A stretch of 64,000 nt of DNA, taken from contig CAJTEY010000005.1 of the NCBI GenBank assembly GCA_910575775.1, positions 97,267 through 161,266 of the forward strand. Direction: 5' to 3'. Each line of letters begins with the position of its first letter. Positions within the stretch are counted from its first letter, which is position 1. Of the stretch, positions 44,355 to 53,228 are shown in pieces. The position numbers and the translations under genes were made by a program. The DNA is from Lachnospiraceae bacterium. GTDB taxonomy: Bacteria; Bacillota; Clostridia; Lachnospirales; Lachnospiraceae. The notes under the pieces were generated by a model. The model did not search any database. It saw nothing but the letters and a program-made list of their open reading frames with translations, and was not told where the DNA came from.

Positions 44355-45560
44355 ATGATTCAAATAGCGGTTTTGGGATACGGCACCGTGGGCAGCGGCG
44401 TTGTGGAAGTGATTGAGACGAATAAGACGGATATCAACAAAAAGGCAGCGGAGGATCTGGCGGTAAAATATATTCTTGATTTACGGGATTTTCCGGGTGA
44501 CCCTTACGAGAGTAAAGTGGTACATGATTACAATGTGATTCTGAACGACCCGGAGGTAAAGATCATCTGTGAGACTATGGGCGGCACGAAACCTGCCTAC
44601 GATTTTACGAAGCAGGCACTGCTTTTAGGAAAAAGCGTGTGTACCTCCAACAAGGAGCTTGTCGCGGCGCATGGTCCCGAACTCATAAAAATTGCCAAGG
44701 AGAATCATTGTAACTATCTCTTTGAGGCCAGTGTGGGCGGGGGTATCCCGATTATCCGGCCGATCAATTATTCCCTGACAGCGGAACATATCGACAGCAT
44801 TACTGGCATTCTGAACGGAACGACCAACTATATTCTGACCAAGATGGACAGAGAGGGTGCCGATTTCGAGGACGTATTGAAGGAGGCGCAGGAAAAGGGA
44901 TATGCGGAGAGAAATCCCGAGGCCGATGTGGAGGGATATGATGCCTGCCGCAAGATCGCCATTCTCTCTTCTTTGATGTCTGGGAAAAATGTGAGTTATG
45001 AGGATATCTACACAGAAGGAATTACGAAAATTACTTCGGCTGATTTCAAGTATGCGAAGCAGATGAACAAGTCAATTAAGCTTCTGGCGTTAAGCCGGGA
45101 TGCGCAGGATGGCTTTTTTGCTATGGTTGCCCCGTTCCTGATTTCCAGGGAACATCCGCTTTACAGTGTAAACGATGTGTTCAATGCGGTGTACGTCCAC
45201 GGAAATATGCTGGGGGACTCTATGTATTACGGACGCGGGGCGGGTAAGCTGCCGACGGCAAGCGCGGTGGTTTCTGATGTGGTGGACTGCGCGAGACATC
45301 AGGGCAAGACCATCATGTGTTTCTGGGATGAGGAAAAAGTAAAGGTGGCGGATGTAACAAGCGCGAGGAGAAGATTCTTTGTCCGTATATCGGCGGATCA
45401 GCGGGAAGCGGCGATGGCTGTTTTTGGCGCGATGGCAGAGGTGAACGTAGGCCTGATGAAGGAGTTTGGGTTTATGACGCAGGAGATGACCGAGAAGGAA
45501 TTTAACGAAAAGATAGAGAAAATCGGCGGATGTATCAACAGAATCCGAATCATGGCATAG
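44355..45560 (+). CDS. hom: Homoserine dehydrogenase
   Basis: A 401-residue NAD(P)-dependent enzyme reducing aspartate semialdehyde to homoserine. IAVLGYGTVGSGVVEVI is the Rossmann start. The catalytic block contains TSNKELVA, GGGIPIIRPI, GILNGTTNYIL and the GYAERNPEADVEGYDACRK stretch with the active-site Asp/Lys. A C-terminal ACT domain (about 330-400, FFVRISADQREAAMAVFGAMAEV) allows feedback by threonine. ATG 44355 has GGAG 6 bp upstream; ATG 44343 overlaps that site. It is followed by aspartate kinase after 14 bp. Confidence 0.94.
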   Translation: MIQIAVLGYGTVGSGVVEVIETNKTDINKKAAEDLAVKYILDLRDFPGDPYESKVVHDYNVILNDPEVKIICETMGGTKPAYDFTKQALLLGKSVCTSNKELVAAHGPELIKIAKENHCNYLFEASVGGGIPIIRPINYSLTAEHIDSITGILNGTTNYILTKMDREGADFEDVLKEAQEKGYAERNPEADVEGYDACRKIAILSSLMSGKNVSYEDIYTEGITKITSADFKYAKQMNKSIKLLALSRDAQDGFFAMVAPFLISREHPLYSVNDVFNAVYVHGNMLGDSMYYGRGAGKLPTASAVVSDVVDCARHQGKTIMCFWDEEKVKVADVTSARRRFFVRISADQREAAMAVFGAMAEVNVGLMKEFGFMTQEMTEKEFNEKIEKIGGCINRIRIMA

Positions 45561-45574
45561 CGGGGGGAAAGGAC

Positions 45575-46894
45575 ATGAATAAGGTAGTTAAATTTGGCGG
45601 AAGCTCTCTGGCGAGTGCGGAGCAGTTTAAAAAGGTAGGCGCGATCATCCGTGCGGACAAGGAGCGCAAATTTGTGGTGCCCTCCGCGCCTGGTAAGAGA
45701 TCCTCGGATGACACAAAGGTGACGGATATGCTTTATGCCTGCTATGAGCTGGCGGAGCAGGGAAAAGATTTTGCCGGGCAGATGCAGGCGATTAAGGACA
45801 GATATCAGGAAATCATAGACGGACTCGGACTTAAAATCTCCCTGGATAAGGAGTTTAAGGGCATCGAGAAGAACTTTAAGGAAAAGGCAGGCTCAGATTA
45901 TGCAGCTTCCCGCGGCGAATATTTAAACGGCATTATCATGGCGCAGTACCTTGGATATGAATTTGTGGATGCGGCATCGGTGATCCGCTTCAAGGCGGAC
46001 GGTGAGCACGATGCAGAGCTGACAAACCAGTTGTTAAAGGATCGGCTTGCAGGTGTGGAAGCGGCTGTGATTCCCGGTTTTTACGGGGCCTACGAAGATG
46101 GAAAGGTGAAGACTTTTTCCAGAGGCGGCTCTGATATTACAGGTTCCATTGTTGCCAGGGCGATCAAAGCCAATGTGTATGAGAACTGGACGGACGTTTC
46201 CGGTGTACTGGTGGCCGATCCCCGGATTATTTATAAGCCTGAAGGTGTGGAGACCATTACATATAGGGAGCTTCGGGAGCTGGCCTACATGGGATTTTCG
46301 GTTCTGCACGAGGACGCCATTTTCCCGGTCAGGAGCGAGGGGATTCCGATCAACATCCGTAACACCAACGCGCCGGAGGACAACGGTACATGGATTGTGG
46401 AGAGCACCTGTCAGAAGTCAAAGTATGTGATTACAGGTATCGCCGGAAAGAAAGGCTTCTGCGCGGTCAATATAGAGAAGGAAATGATGAACTCGGAGAT
46501 TGGTTTCGGGCGCAAGGTGCTGCAGGCCTTTGAGGAGAACGAGATTTCCTTTGAGCATGTGCCTTCCGGCATCGACACCATGACGGTGTTCGTGCATCAG
46601 GATGAGTTTATACACAAGGAACAGAAAGTGGTTTCCGGCATCCACAGGCTGGCTGACCCGGATTCCATCGACATAGAGGCGGATCTGGCGTTGATTGCGG
46701 TGGTGGGACGCGGTATGAAATCTACCCGTGGTACAGCGGGAAGAATCTTTTCCGCACTGGCACATGCCAACGTTAATGTCAAGATGATCGACCAGGGTTC
46801 CAGCGAGCTGAATATTATTATCGGTGTGGCGAATGCCGATTTTGAGACGGCGATTAAAGCGATTTATGATATTTTTGTGATTTCCCAGATTTAA
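45575..46894 (+). CDS. Aspartate kinase
   Basis: A 439-residue amino-acid kinase for the first step of the aspartate family. VVKFGGSSLASAEQFKKV gives the ATP/aspartate site. FSRGGSDITGSIVARAI and the VLVADPRI segment are typical, and tandem ACT domains follow from about residue 300 (FEENEISFEHVPSGIDTMTVFV; VNVKMIDQGSSELNIIIGV). Start at 45575, where GGGGGGAAAGGAC is ideal; the longer frame from 45530 overlaps hom. Operon with hom, so threonine/methionine branch supply is likely. The gene ends at a strong terminator. Confidence 0.94.
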   Translation: MNKVVKFGGSSLASAEQFKKVGAIIRADKERKFVVPSAPGKRSSDDTKVTDMLYACYELAEQGKDFAGQMQAIKDRYQEIIDGLGLKISLDKEFKGIEKNFKEKAGSDYAASRGEYLNGIIMAQYLGYEFVDAASVIRFKADGEHDAELTNQLLKDRLAGVEAAVIPGFYGAYEDGKVKTFSRGGSDITGSIVARAIKANVYENWTDVSGVLVADPRIIYKPEGVETITYRELRELAYMGFSVLHEDAIFPVRSEGIPINIRNTNAPEDNGTWIVESTCQKSKYVITGIAGKKGFCAVNIEKEMMNSEIGFGRKVLQAFEENEISFEHVPSGIDTMTVFVHQDEFIHKEQKVVSGIHRLADPDSIDIEADLALIAVVGRGMKSTRGTAGRIFSALAHANVNVKMIDQGSSELNIIIGVANADFETAIKAIYDIFVISQI

Positions 46895-46922
46895 AAGATG
46901 ATAATATGGTGTGAGTGCATTT

Positions 46923-46962
46923 CAAAAAGGACAAAAAAATTGTTTATTTTTTGTCCTTTTTG
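46923..46962 (+). terminator. Terminator after aspartate kinase
   Basis: CAAAAAGGACAAAAAA (46923-46938) is exactly complementary to TTTTTTGTCCTTTTTG (46947-46962). A strong Rho-independent terminator in either direction. Confidence 0.85.
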
Positions 46963-47032
46963 TGCTAATATAACATATATATTGTACAAATAGCATAAAT
47001 AACTGCGTTTTTTAATGATTTTGGAGGGCAAA

Positions 47033-48985
47033 ATGGCAAATAAACCGTTAGAGGCGCTGGTATATACCAACGACAATTGCGTAGGATGCAACAAATGTAT
47101 TTCCGCATGTCCTGTGTTGACGGCAAACCGTGCGGTAGAGGAAAAGGGAAAGAACAAGATTATTGTGGATGGCAGCCAGTGTATCAACTGTGGCGCCTGC
47201 TTTGATGCCTGTGCACACGATGCGAGAAGCTATAACGATGACACCGAGCGTTTCTTTGAGGACTTAAAAAAGGGAGAAAAGATTTCACTCCTGCTGGCAC
47301 CGGCTTTTCTGGCAAACTATCCGAAGGAATATGCCACGGTTTTAGGAGGCCTTAAAAAGCTTGGTGTAAACCGTATCATCAGTATCAGCTTTGGAGCGGA
47401 TATCACCACATGGGGATATATCAAATACATAACGGAGCATAATTTTACGGGAGGCATTTCCCAGCCCTGTCCTGCGGTGGTTGGGTACATAGAAAAGTAT
47501 CTTCCCGAGCTGATTCCAAGCCTGATGCCGGTGCATTCTCCTATGATGTGCGGTGCGATCTATGTGAAGAAATATATGAAGGTGCCGGACAAGCTTGCCT
47601 TTATCAGTCCGTGTATTGCGAAAAAGAACGAGATTGACGATCCGAACTGCGGCGGCTATGTTTCGTACAATGTGACCTTTGATCATCTGATGAAGTATGT
47701 GCGTGAACACAGCATTTCCGGCCCTGCGGTGACGGATGAGATTGAGTACGGTCTGGGCTCCATATATCCCATGCCCGGCGGTTTGAAGGAAAACGTGCAG
47801 TGGTTCTGCGGTGAGGATATTTTTATCAGACAGATTGAGGGCGAGGAGCATGCTTATAAGTTCCTGTCTGACTATAAGAGAAGAGTTTTGGGAAATAAAG
47901 AGCTGCCGTTTATGGTGGATGCGTTAAACTGCGCGAAGGGCTGTATTTACGGCCCTGGCGTGGAGGAGGAGAAGACGAAGTCTGACGACACGCTCTATGA
48001 ATTGCAGAGAATCAAGAAGGCCAGCAAGAAAGACGACAAGAGGCACGCTTTCAGCAGGAACCTGACGCCGAAACAGAGACTGGCAAAGTTCAACAGGCAG
48101 TTTGCGGCACTGGATATCAATGATTTTATCAGACGTTATACGGATAAATCATCGATGGTGACGGCGAACAAACCAAGCGCTTCCGAGCTGGAGAAAATTT
48201 ATATATCTATGGATAAGCGTACGGATGCTGAGCGCACCATAGATTGTTCTGCCTGTGGCTACGACAGCTGTAAGAAGATGGCTACGGCGATTCATAACGA
48301 TTGCAACAACATTTATAACTGCATCCAGTTTGTAAAGAGCGAGGTGGAGAAGGAAGGCGAGATCGCCAGGACGATGGCCTCCGAGGTGGAGCAGAAGAAT
48401 GCCGAGCTTCAGGAGAAGAACGAAAAGATTGCCGGGCTGATTGCCGAAGTGCAGGTGGATTTTGACAGTCTTGATATCTCCATCAGCGAAATGTCTGAGG
48501 GGAATAACAGCAATGCGGAGGAGAGTACAGGGATTTCCGCTTCCATGAGCGATGTGGTGAGTTTCTGCGACCAGCTGAATGAGGCTCTCGGAAAGATCCA
48601 GAGCCTGCTTGTCAGACTGGAAGAGAACAATGAGGAAATCACCAATGTGGCGGAGGAGACTAATCTCCTTGCTCTGAATGCGAGCATTGAGGCGGCCAGG
48701 GCCGGAGAGTCCGGAAGGGGTTTTGCCATCATTGCCGAGAATATCAAGAAACTTGCTGACTCTTCCAAAGATACGGCTAGTGACTCCGATGCGAATAAGG
48801 AACAGATACAGACGGCGATTTCAGAACTTTTGACTGACGCCAAGAAGTTGATCAGCGTCATTGACGGCGTGAATCTGCGGGTGACGAATCTGGCGGCTTC
48901 CACAGAGGAGATTGCGGCGTCGGCCGATATGGTGAGCACGATTTCTGGTGATCTGAAAGCGAAGCTTGCAGAGCTGAATGGCTAA
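47033..48985 (+). CDS. [FeFe]-hydrogenase-like sensor with methyl-accepting signalling domain
   Basis: A soluble 650-residue signalling protein. Residues about 10-70 hold two [4Fe-4S] motifs ([24 protein letters not shown]). An H-cluster-type domain follows to about 330; all four cluster ligands are in place: C146 (SQPCP), C194 (SPCIAKKNE), and C300/C304 (NCAKGC). The proton-shuttle Cys of catalytic enzymes is Pro145. A third Fe-S module ([12 protein letters not shown], about 405-440) leads into a coiled coil and a methyl-accepting-protein tip (about 530-590, [20 protein letters not shown]). No membrane helix or HAMP. It should sense H2, CO or redox state and signal to CheA or another partner, as proposed for sensory group C/D hydrogenases. 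GGAGGG is 7 bp before the ATG. No hyd maturation genes are near. Confidence 0.85.
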   Translation: MANKPLEALVYTNDNCVGCNKCISACPVLTANRAVEEKGKNKIIVDGSQCINCGACFDACAHDARSYNDDTERFFEDLKKGEKISLLLAPAFLANYPKEYATVLGGLKKLGVNRIISISFGADITTWGYIKYITEHNFTGGISQPCPAVVGYIEKYLPELIPSLMPVHSPMMCGAIYVKKYMKVPDKLAFISPCIAKKNEIDDPNCGGYVSYNVTFDHLMKYVREHSISGPAVTDEIEYGLGSIYPMPGGLKENVQWFCGEDIFIRQIEGEEHAYKFLSDYKRRVLGNKELPFMVDALNCAKGCIYGPGVEEEKTKSDDTLYELQRIKKASKKDDKRHAFSRNLTPKQRLAKFNRQFAALDINDFIRRYTDKSSMVTANKPSASELEKIYISMDKRTDAERTIDCSACGYDSCKKMATAIHNDCNNIYNCIQFVKSEVEKEGEIARTMASEVEQKNAELQEKNEKIAGLIAEVQVDFDSLDISISEMSEGNNSNAEESTGISASMSDVVSFCDQLNEALGKIQSLLVRLEENNEEITNVAEETNLLALNASIEAARAGESGRGFAIIAENIKKLADSSKDTASDSDANKEQIQTAISELLTDAKKLISVIDGVNLRVTNLAASTEEIAASADMVSTISGDLKAKLAELNG

Positions 48986-49035
48986 ACCGGGTTGCGGAAA
49001 GTGAAAGAAATGTGGAATAGAAGCGCGGATAAAAG

Positions 49036-49072
49036 AAAAGGAATCGGGCTGGTAACAGAGCCGATTCCTTTT
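49036..49072. terminator. Bidirectional terminator between convergent genes
   Basis: AAAAGGAATCGG (49036-49047) is exactly complementary to CCGATTCCTTTT (49061-49072). It serves the hydrogenase-like gene and the minus-strand LUD gene. Confidence 0.85.
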
Positions 49073-49080
49073 CATCTGTT

Positions 49081-49716
49081 TTAGTAGCCCAGTTCCTCGC
49101 CAACAAGATAGACCTTGATCCTGCCGGGATGCATACTCCGTCTCGTCACGACAACCTGACAGCAGAAACACTCGGGAGAAAGGCAGTCGTGGCAGATGCC
49201 TGTCGCAGCGCAGGGCAGATTCCGTTCCAGACGGATCGCGTTGGCGGGAGACGCCGTATTTCTGATTCTGGCAATGCCGCTTTGCGTGTCGGGAACAACT
49301 TTATTCATGCCTGCCACAACGATAACGTTGGAGGGGCCCTGAATCAGGCAGGCAACCCGATTGCCGTTGCCGTCAATATTGATGAGCTCACCGTCCAGAG
49401 TGATGGCATTGGCACTCATAAGATAATAGTCGGCGAGAACCGTTCTGCCGTAGATCTGTCGGGATTCCTCCGGTGTTTTTGCAGCGCTGCGATCCAACAG
49501 TTCATAGGAGCCGCTGTGAATAGCGTCCATCAGACCGCATTCTTTCAAGGTTTCGCTGCCGCCCCAGCCGATGATTGCGCCTGAGGGCATTTCGGCGAGA
49601 ATGGCCTCGATGCAGGCTGACGATGTTTCAAAGTAATGACCTTCCATATTTCTTTTTTCCAGATTTTTTATAATGCTTTCTGCCTGTCTGGATAGCGCAG
49701 TTTTTTTTGGTGACAT
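49081..49716 (-). CDS. LUD-domain protein (LutC/YkgG-like)
   Basis: A 211-residue LUD domain protein. GAIIGWGGSETLKECGLMDAI, YLMSANAITLDGELINIDGNGNRVACLIQGP (in parts) and NKVVPDTQSGIARIRNTASPANA match the stand-alone clostridial branch related to lactate-utilisation LutB/C. The C-terminus adds four or five cysteines (GICHDCLSPECFCCQ) that could bind an iron-sulphur cluster. Start 49716 is set by GGAGG 7 bp upstream. Function in Clostridia is not established; the neighbour also carries Fe-S centres. Confidence 0.87.
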   Translation of the reverse strand: MSPKKTALSRQAESIIKNLEKRNMEGHYFETSSACIEAILAEMPSGAIIGWGGSETLKECGLMDAIHSGSYELLDRSAAKTPEESRQIYGRTVLADYYLMSANAITLDGELINIDGNGNRVACLIQGPSNVIVVAGMNKVVPDTQSGIARIRNTASPANAIRLERNLPCAATGICHDCLSPECFCCQVVVTRRSMHPGRIKVYLVGEELGY

Positions 49717-49939
49717 ATGTATTTCCTCCATACCTGACATGTTTTGTAAAGCTTTTCATTTATTGTATCACTGTAGCTTGGAGCGGTGCAAGCATGGAAT
49801 TAGTATTAGGTATGTGCTGAAAACTCCCAATTTTACAACAAAATTAACTGTCAATTCAAAGAAATATTTAATAAAACAAGAAAATATTAGACGATATAAT
49901 AGAAAGTGAAAAAAGTTGGAAAAAATTTCAAAAAATGTG

Positions 49940-49967
49940 TTGACAAATCATGTATAAGTGATATAAT
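49940..49967 (+). promoter_or_regulatory. Strong promoter driving the GA-rich transcript
   Basis: TTGACA (49940-49945), a 16-nt spacer and TATAAT (49962-49967), with TG two bases before the -10 box as an extended element. No gene with a good start lies directly behind it. Confidence 0.75.
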
Positions 49968-49974
49968 AAACTCA

Positions 49975-50345
49975 TAAAGAAACACTTCACATAGATAAAA
50001 TAAAAGAAAAGGAGGTACGGTCCACCAAAAACTGAAAGTAACACATCAGGGAGTTACAATTGAATAGGAGGCCACTAAAAAGACGAGCGAAATCGAGTAC
50101 ATGGAGGGATGGCGAATCAGAAAAGAGTCCCGGGAAAGCTCCCTATAGAAGAGACGACGAGAATGGATGCTGGAAAAGAGAAGAGATCCGAAGGGAGAGA
50201 GGGAACAGACGCCACAGTATCTGGGATACGGGAGAAGAGATGGAAAGAGGACGTGAGGGAAAAGACGGAGGTAAAGGCCATTGGACAATGAGTTTTAGAA
50301 ACGGGTATTGATTCCTTAGAGAATGAATACCCGTTTCGCATTGTT
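49975..50345 (+). ncRNA. GA-rich RNA candidate or small-protein transcript
   Basis: A unit of about 370 nt runs from the strong promoter to a terminator whose arms are 50299-50309 and 50326-50336, extended inside by ATTC/GAAT, with a T6 tail. It is purine-rich and holds more than a dozen GGA/GGGA motifs, with the site AAAAGGAGG (about 50009-50017) not followed by any start codon. A weak TTG-started frame (50060-50311) encodes a highly charged 83-residue peptide (MNRRPLKRRAKSS...) and has GGGAG 7 bp upstream, so translation is possible. I recognise no known RNA family. Confidence 0.45.
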
Positions 50346-50399
50346 TTTTCTTATAAGAATCTTAATAAAATCGGGGTGGCTTTTCCACTAAAAATAGGT

Positions 50400-50423
50400 T
50401 ATAGTATACTTATGCATACTATA
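50400..50423. promoter_or_regulatory. Palindromic operator candidate before the GH3 gene
   Basis: TATAGTAT (50400-50407) and ATACTATA (50416-50423) form a perfect inverted repeat with an 8-nt spacer. It shares TATACTTA with the padR promoter at 52.1 kb. Confidence 0.45.
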
Positions 50424-50506
50424 TCTTGTATGTAGAGAATTCTAAGGGTCTGTTGTTATAGCAAACATTTGGATAAAAGATTTCAGAAAGGATATGGTTA
50501 CAGTCG

Positions 50507-51958
50507 ATGGGAAAGCTGCACAAGAGAAGAAGGGGATATTCGGACGAGGAACTGGATGAAGAAGAGGAAGATTTTGAGGATGGAGATGATGAGGACGACG
50601 AGGACGAAGAAGATGACGAGATAGAGGATGACGAGGACGAAGATTATGATGATGAGGCAGAGCGCCGTGCATACAGGCACAGACGCAGGATCCGTAATCA
50701 GATCATCGCCTATCTGGTGATCCTTTTTGTGGCTGTAGGGATTGTCGCAGGCGGTATTGTGGTCGGAAGTAAGGCGGCTTCTTTTGTGAAACAGAAGAGA
50801 CAGGCGGCGGAAGAGAAGGCGAAAGAGGAAGCTGCAGAGCAGGAAGAGCCTGAGGAAGAAATGGTTATTGATACGCCCGAGCCGGCAGAGGAAGAGACCG
50901 GAGAGGAAGAAGATATTTTGGGTGAACTGGCAGAGTCCTATTATTCTGAGATGTCGATTGAAAATAAGGTGGCTGGTCTGTTTATGGTAACGCCGGAGTC
51001 GATAACAGGCGTCAAAACGGCGACAAAAGCCGGAGACGGAACCCAGGAAGCATTGAACCAGTACGCAGTGGGCGGACTGATCTACTTCGGACAGAATATT
51101 CTGGATAAGGAGCAGATCATGACGATGCTTTCAAATACGGCATCCATGAGCAACTATCCGATTTTCTTCGCTGTGGACGAGGAGGGCGGTGAGGTCAGCA
51201 GGGTTGCGAACAGCAAAGTTGAGGTGACGAAGGTAGACGATATGGCGTCTATCGGTGCGGGAGGAGATGCTTCTCTGGCGGCCGATGCCGGGACAACGAT
51301 TGGTTCTTATCTGAATGAGATTGGTTTTAACGTGGATTTTGCGCCGGTTGCGGATGTGGCTGGAGAAGGCAGTGCGCTGGGCGATCGCTCTTTTGGCTCT
51401 GATCCTCAGGCAGTAAGCGAAATGGTTACCAGTGCTGTGAGCGGAATCGAAGGTACCGGCGTGAGTGCCTGTCTGAAGCATTTTCCGGGGTTGGGAAGCA
51501 CGACGGAAGATACCCATGACGGAAGGGTAGAAATTACGAAGTCACTAGAGGAAATGCGGGCTTCGGATTTTGTACCTTTTTCCGCAGGCATAGAGGCGGG
51601 TGCGGATTTTGTGATGGTGAGCCACGCAACGGCGCCGGCGCTGGATGAGGACAATGTGCCGAGCTCCCTGTCGAAAAAAGTGATTACGGATATTTTACGG
51701 GGAGAACTGGGATTTGAAGGCGTGGTTATTACGGATGCGCTGGATATGACGGCAATTACGGAATATTATACGACAGAGGAGGCGGCGGTGATGGCGCTGG
51801 AGGCCGGCGCGGATATGCTGCTTATGCCCGATGACTTTGAAAAGGCGTACAATGCGGTGCTTGCTGCAGTCCAGGACGGGACGATATCCGAGGAACGGAT
51901 CAACGAGTCGCTGGATCGAATTTACCGGGTGAAGTGCGCCGGAAAACTGGAAAATTAG
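50507..51958 (+). CDS. Membrane-anchored GH3 beta-N-acetylhexosaminidase-like protein
   Basis: A 483-residue protein. Residues about 13-52 are almost pure Asp/Glu. A basic patch (YRHRRRIRNQ) and one membrane helix (about 66-88) follow, then an extracellular Glu-rich linker and a glycoside hydrolase family 3 catalytic domain from about 140. The NagZ features are visible: FFAVDEEGGEVSRV, CLKHFPGLGSTTEDTHDG with the catalytic His/Asp loop, and the nucleophile Asp in VVITDALDMTAI. It would trim N-acetylglucosamine from cell wall fragments. The acidic cytoplasmic head is unusual for this family. Confidence 0.87.
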   Translation: MGKLHKRRRGYSDEELDEEEEDFEDGDDEDDEDEEDDEIEDDEDEDYDDEAERRAYRHRRRIRNQIIAYLVILFVAVGIVAGGIVVGSKAASFVKQKRQAAEEKAKEEAAEQEEPEEEMVIDTPEPAEEETGEEEDILGELAESYYSEMSIENKVAGLFMVTPESITGVKTATKAGDGTQEALNQYAVGGLIYFGQNILDKEQIMTMLSNTASMSNYPIFFAVDEEGGEVSRVANSKVEVTKVDDMASIGAGGDASLAADAGTTIGSYLNEIGFNVDFAPVADVAGEGSALGDRSFGSDPQAVSEMVTSAVSGIEGTGVSACLKHFPGLGSTTEDTHDGRVEITKSLEEMRASDFVPFSAGIEAGADFVMVSHATAPALDEDNVPSSLSKKVITDILRGELGFEGVVITDALDMTAITEYYTTEEAAVMALEAGADMLLMPDDFEKAYNAVLAAVQDGTISEERINESLDRIYRVKCAGKLEN

Positions 51959-51982
51959 AGACCGATATACGAAAAAGGAAAG

Positions 51983-52022
51983 GACGGAAATGCTGCCTGG
52001 GGTGGCGCTTTCGTCTTTTTTT
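51983..52022 (+). terminator. Terminator after the GH3 gene
   Basis: An imperfect stem from GACGGAAATGCTGCC (51983-51997) to GGCGCTTTCGTC (52004-52015), followed by a T7 run. Confidence 0.7.
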
Positions 52023-52069
52023 GTGTGAGGTAATCTTTTTATGCTGCTGACACAGGTTTGCTTCGGATG

Positions 52070-52112
52070 TTGACTTCACCTGGTTTTTGTTTTATACTAT
52101 ACTTAGTATTAC
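52070..52112 (+). promoter_or_regulatory. padR promoter with AGTAT/ATACT repeats
   Basis: TTGACT (52070-52075), a 17-nt spacer and TATACT (52093-52098). ATACT and AGTAT elements alternate from 52094 to 52110 around the start site, an arrangement suited to autorepression by the PadR protein. Confidence 0.6.
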
Positions 52113-52192
52113 AAAGTATATAAAGATTTGACGATTTAGAGAATGAGATTCATTCGATAGACACAGGGGGCAGCGAAGAAAAGAAGGGGATT

Positions 52193-52528
52193 ATGACTGA
52201 TAAGTATGAAAGGCAAATGAAGAAAGGCGTTTTAGACATGCTGGTTCTTAGACTGCTTAAGTCTGAGGCCAAGTATGGATATCAGATTATTCAGGAGATG
52301 AGGGAGAAGAGTGAGGAAATATTTCTGCTGAAGGACGGTACATTATATCCGATTCTTTACCGGCTGGAAGATGACGGGCTGGTGGCAAGCAAGTGGAGCG
52401 GTGCGGTGGGGAAACAAGTGCCGAGAAAATATTATGAAATTACGGAAGACGGAATGCAGGAACTTGCAAGGATTGAGGATGTCTGGCGGAGGATTTCCGA
52501 CGGGATAGGAAAAATCATGGAGGATTAG
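52193..52528 (+). CDS. PadR-family transcriptional regulator
   Basis: A 111-residue winged-helix repressor. MKKGVLDMLVLRLLKSEAKYGYQIIQEM is the family start and LLKDGTLYPILYRLEDDGLV the wing region. The protein lacks the longer C-terminal dimer helix of PadR-s1 proteins, so it is the short s2 type. The next gene starts at the stop codon, and the two plus the downstream membrane gene form an operon. The usual partner is a DUF1700-type membrane protein, as seen here. A ligand or stress signal is not visible. Confidence 0.92.
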   Translation: MTDKYERQMKKGVLDMLVLRLLKSEAKYGYQIIQEMREKSEEIFLLKDGTLYPILYRLEDDGLVASKWSGAVGKQVPRKYYEITEDGMQELARIEDVWRRISDGIGKIMED

Positions 52529-52531
52529 GTG

Positions 52532-53179
52532 ATGGGCGAAAAGAAATATGTAAACGCTGTTGCAAGAAAACTTAAGTGCGACGGAAAAAGGAAAAGAGAA
52601 ATCAAAAAACAGCTCCTCGCAGACATTCAGATGCGGGAGAATCAAGGGGAACGCCTGGAAGAAATTATTTCCCGGATGGGTAAGGCGGGTGAGCTTGCGG
52701 ACGGTTTTAACGAAAATATTTCAGTGGAGGAACAGAGGCGGTATGCCAGAAACAAGGTATTAAAGATTGTAATTCCCACTGTTCTGGCAGTGATTTTTAT
52801 TGGAATGGCTGGTTTCTGGATGCTTCCGAAAACTGTGGATATAGAGGAAAGCAGAGTTTTTGACAAAGAGGAAGTTGAAGCGGTCATGAAGGAGACGATC
52901 GAGCTGCTGGATGCGGAAGATTATGACGCGCTGCAGAAAAATGCAATTCCCACGATGAAGCCTCTGTTAAATGCAGAGACGAGGGAGAACATGCGGCGAA
53001 CACTGTCTGATGACTGGGGAGAGCGGAAACAGTTCGGTGCGGTGTATATGGTTGAGGTGATACAGGGAAACAGTCATTTGGCAGTCGGTGAGATGACGGT
53101 GACTTATGAAAATGTAAGTGTTACCTACCGGCTGACATACGATGAGGATATGCGCTTTGCAGGTATCTATGTGAGATAA
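52532..53179 (+). CDS. Membrane protein with DUF1700-like head and DUF3887-like tail
   Basis: A 215-residue protein. The N-terminal 75 residues (KYVNAVARKLKCDGKRKREI, then ERLEEIISRMGKAGELADGF) have the helix pattern of DUF1700/HAAS-type domains that act as partners of PadR regulators. One membrane helix (IVIPTVLAVIFIGMAGFWML) follows. The outer 110 residues resemble DUF3887 (ELLDAEDYDALQKNA...MVEVIQGNSHLAVGEM). ATG 52532 lies next to the padR stop. The pair probably works as a membrane-linked signalling unit. Confidence 0.75.
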   Translation: MGEKKYVNAVARKLKCDGKRKREIKKQLLADIQMRENQGERLEEIISRMGKAGELADGFNENISVEEQRRYARNKVLKIVIPTVLAVIFIGMAGFWMLPKTVDIEESRVFDKEEVEAVMKETIELLDAEDYDALQKNAIPTMKPLLNAETRENMRRTLSDDWGERKQFGAVYMVEVIQGNSHLAVGEMTVTYENVSVTYRLTYDEDMRFAGIYVR

Positions 53180-53228
53180 GGGAAAACGTGCCGAAATTGC
53201 CCAGACGGCATACTGGGAGGGTGAGGAT

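Noticed and set aside
50109..50291. 60-codon frame MANQKRVPGK... inside the GA-rich transcript.
   Set aside because: GGAG directly abuts the ATG, too close for initiation. The competing frame at 50060 is the better of two weak ones.
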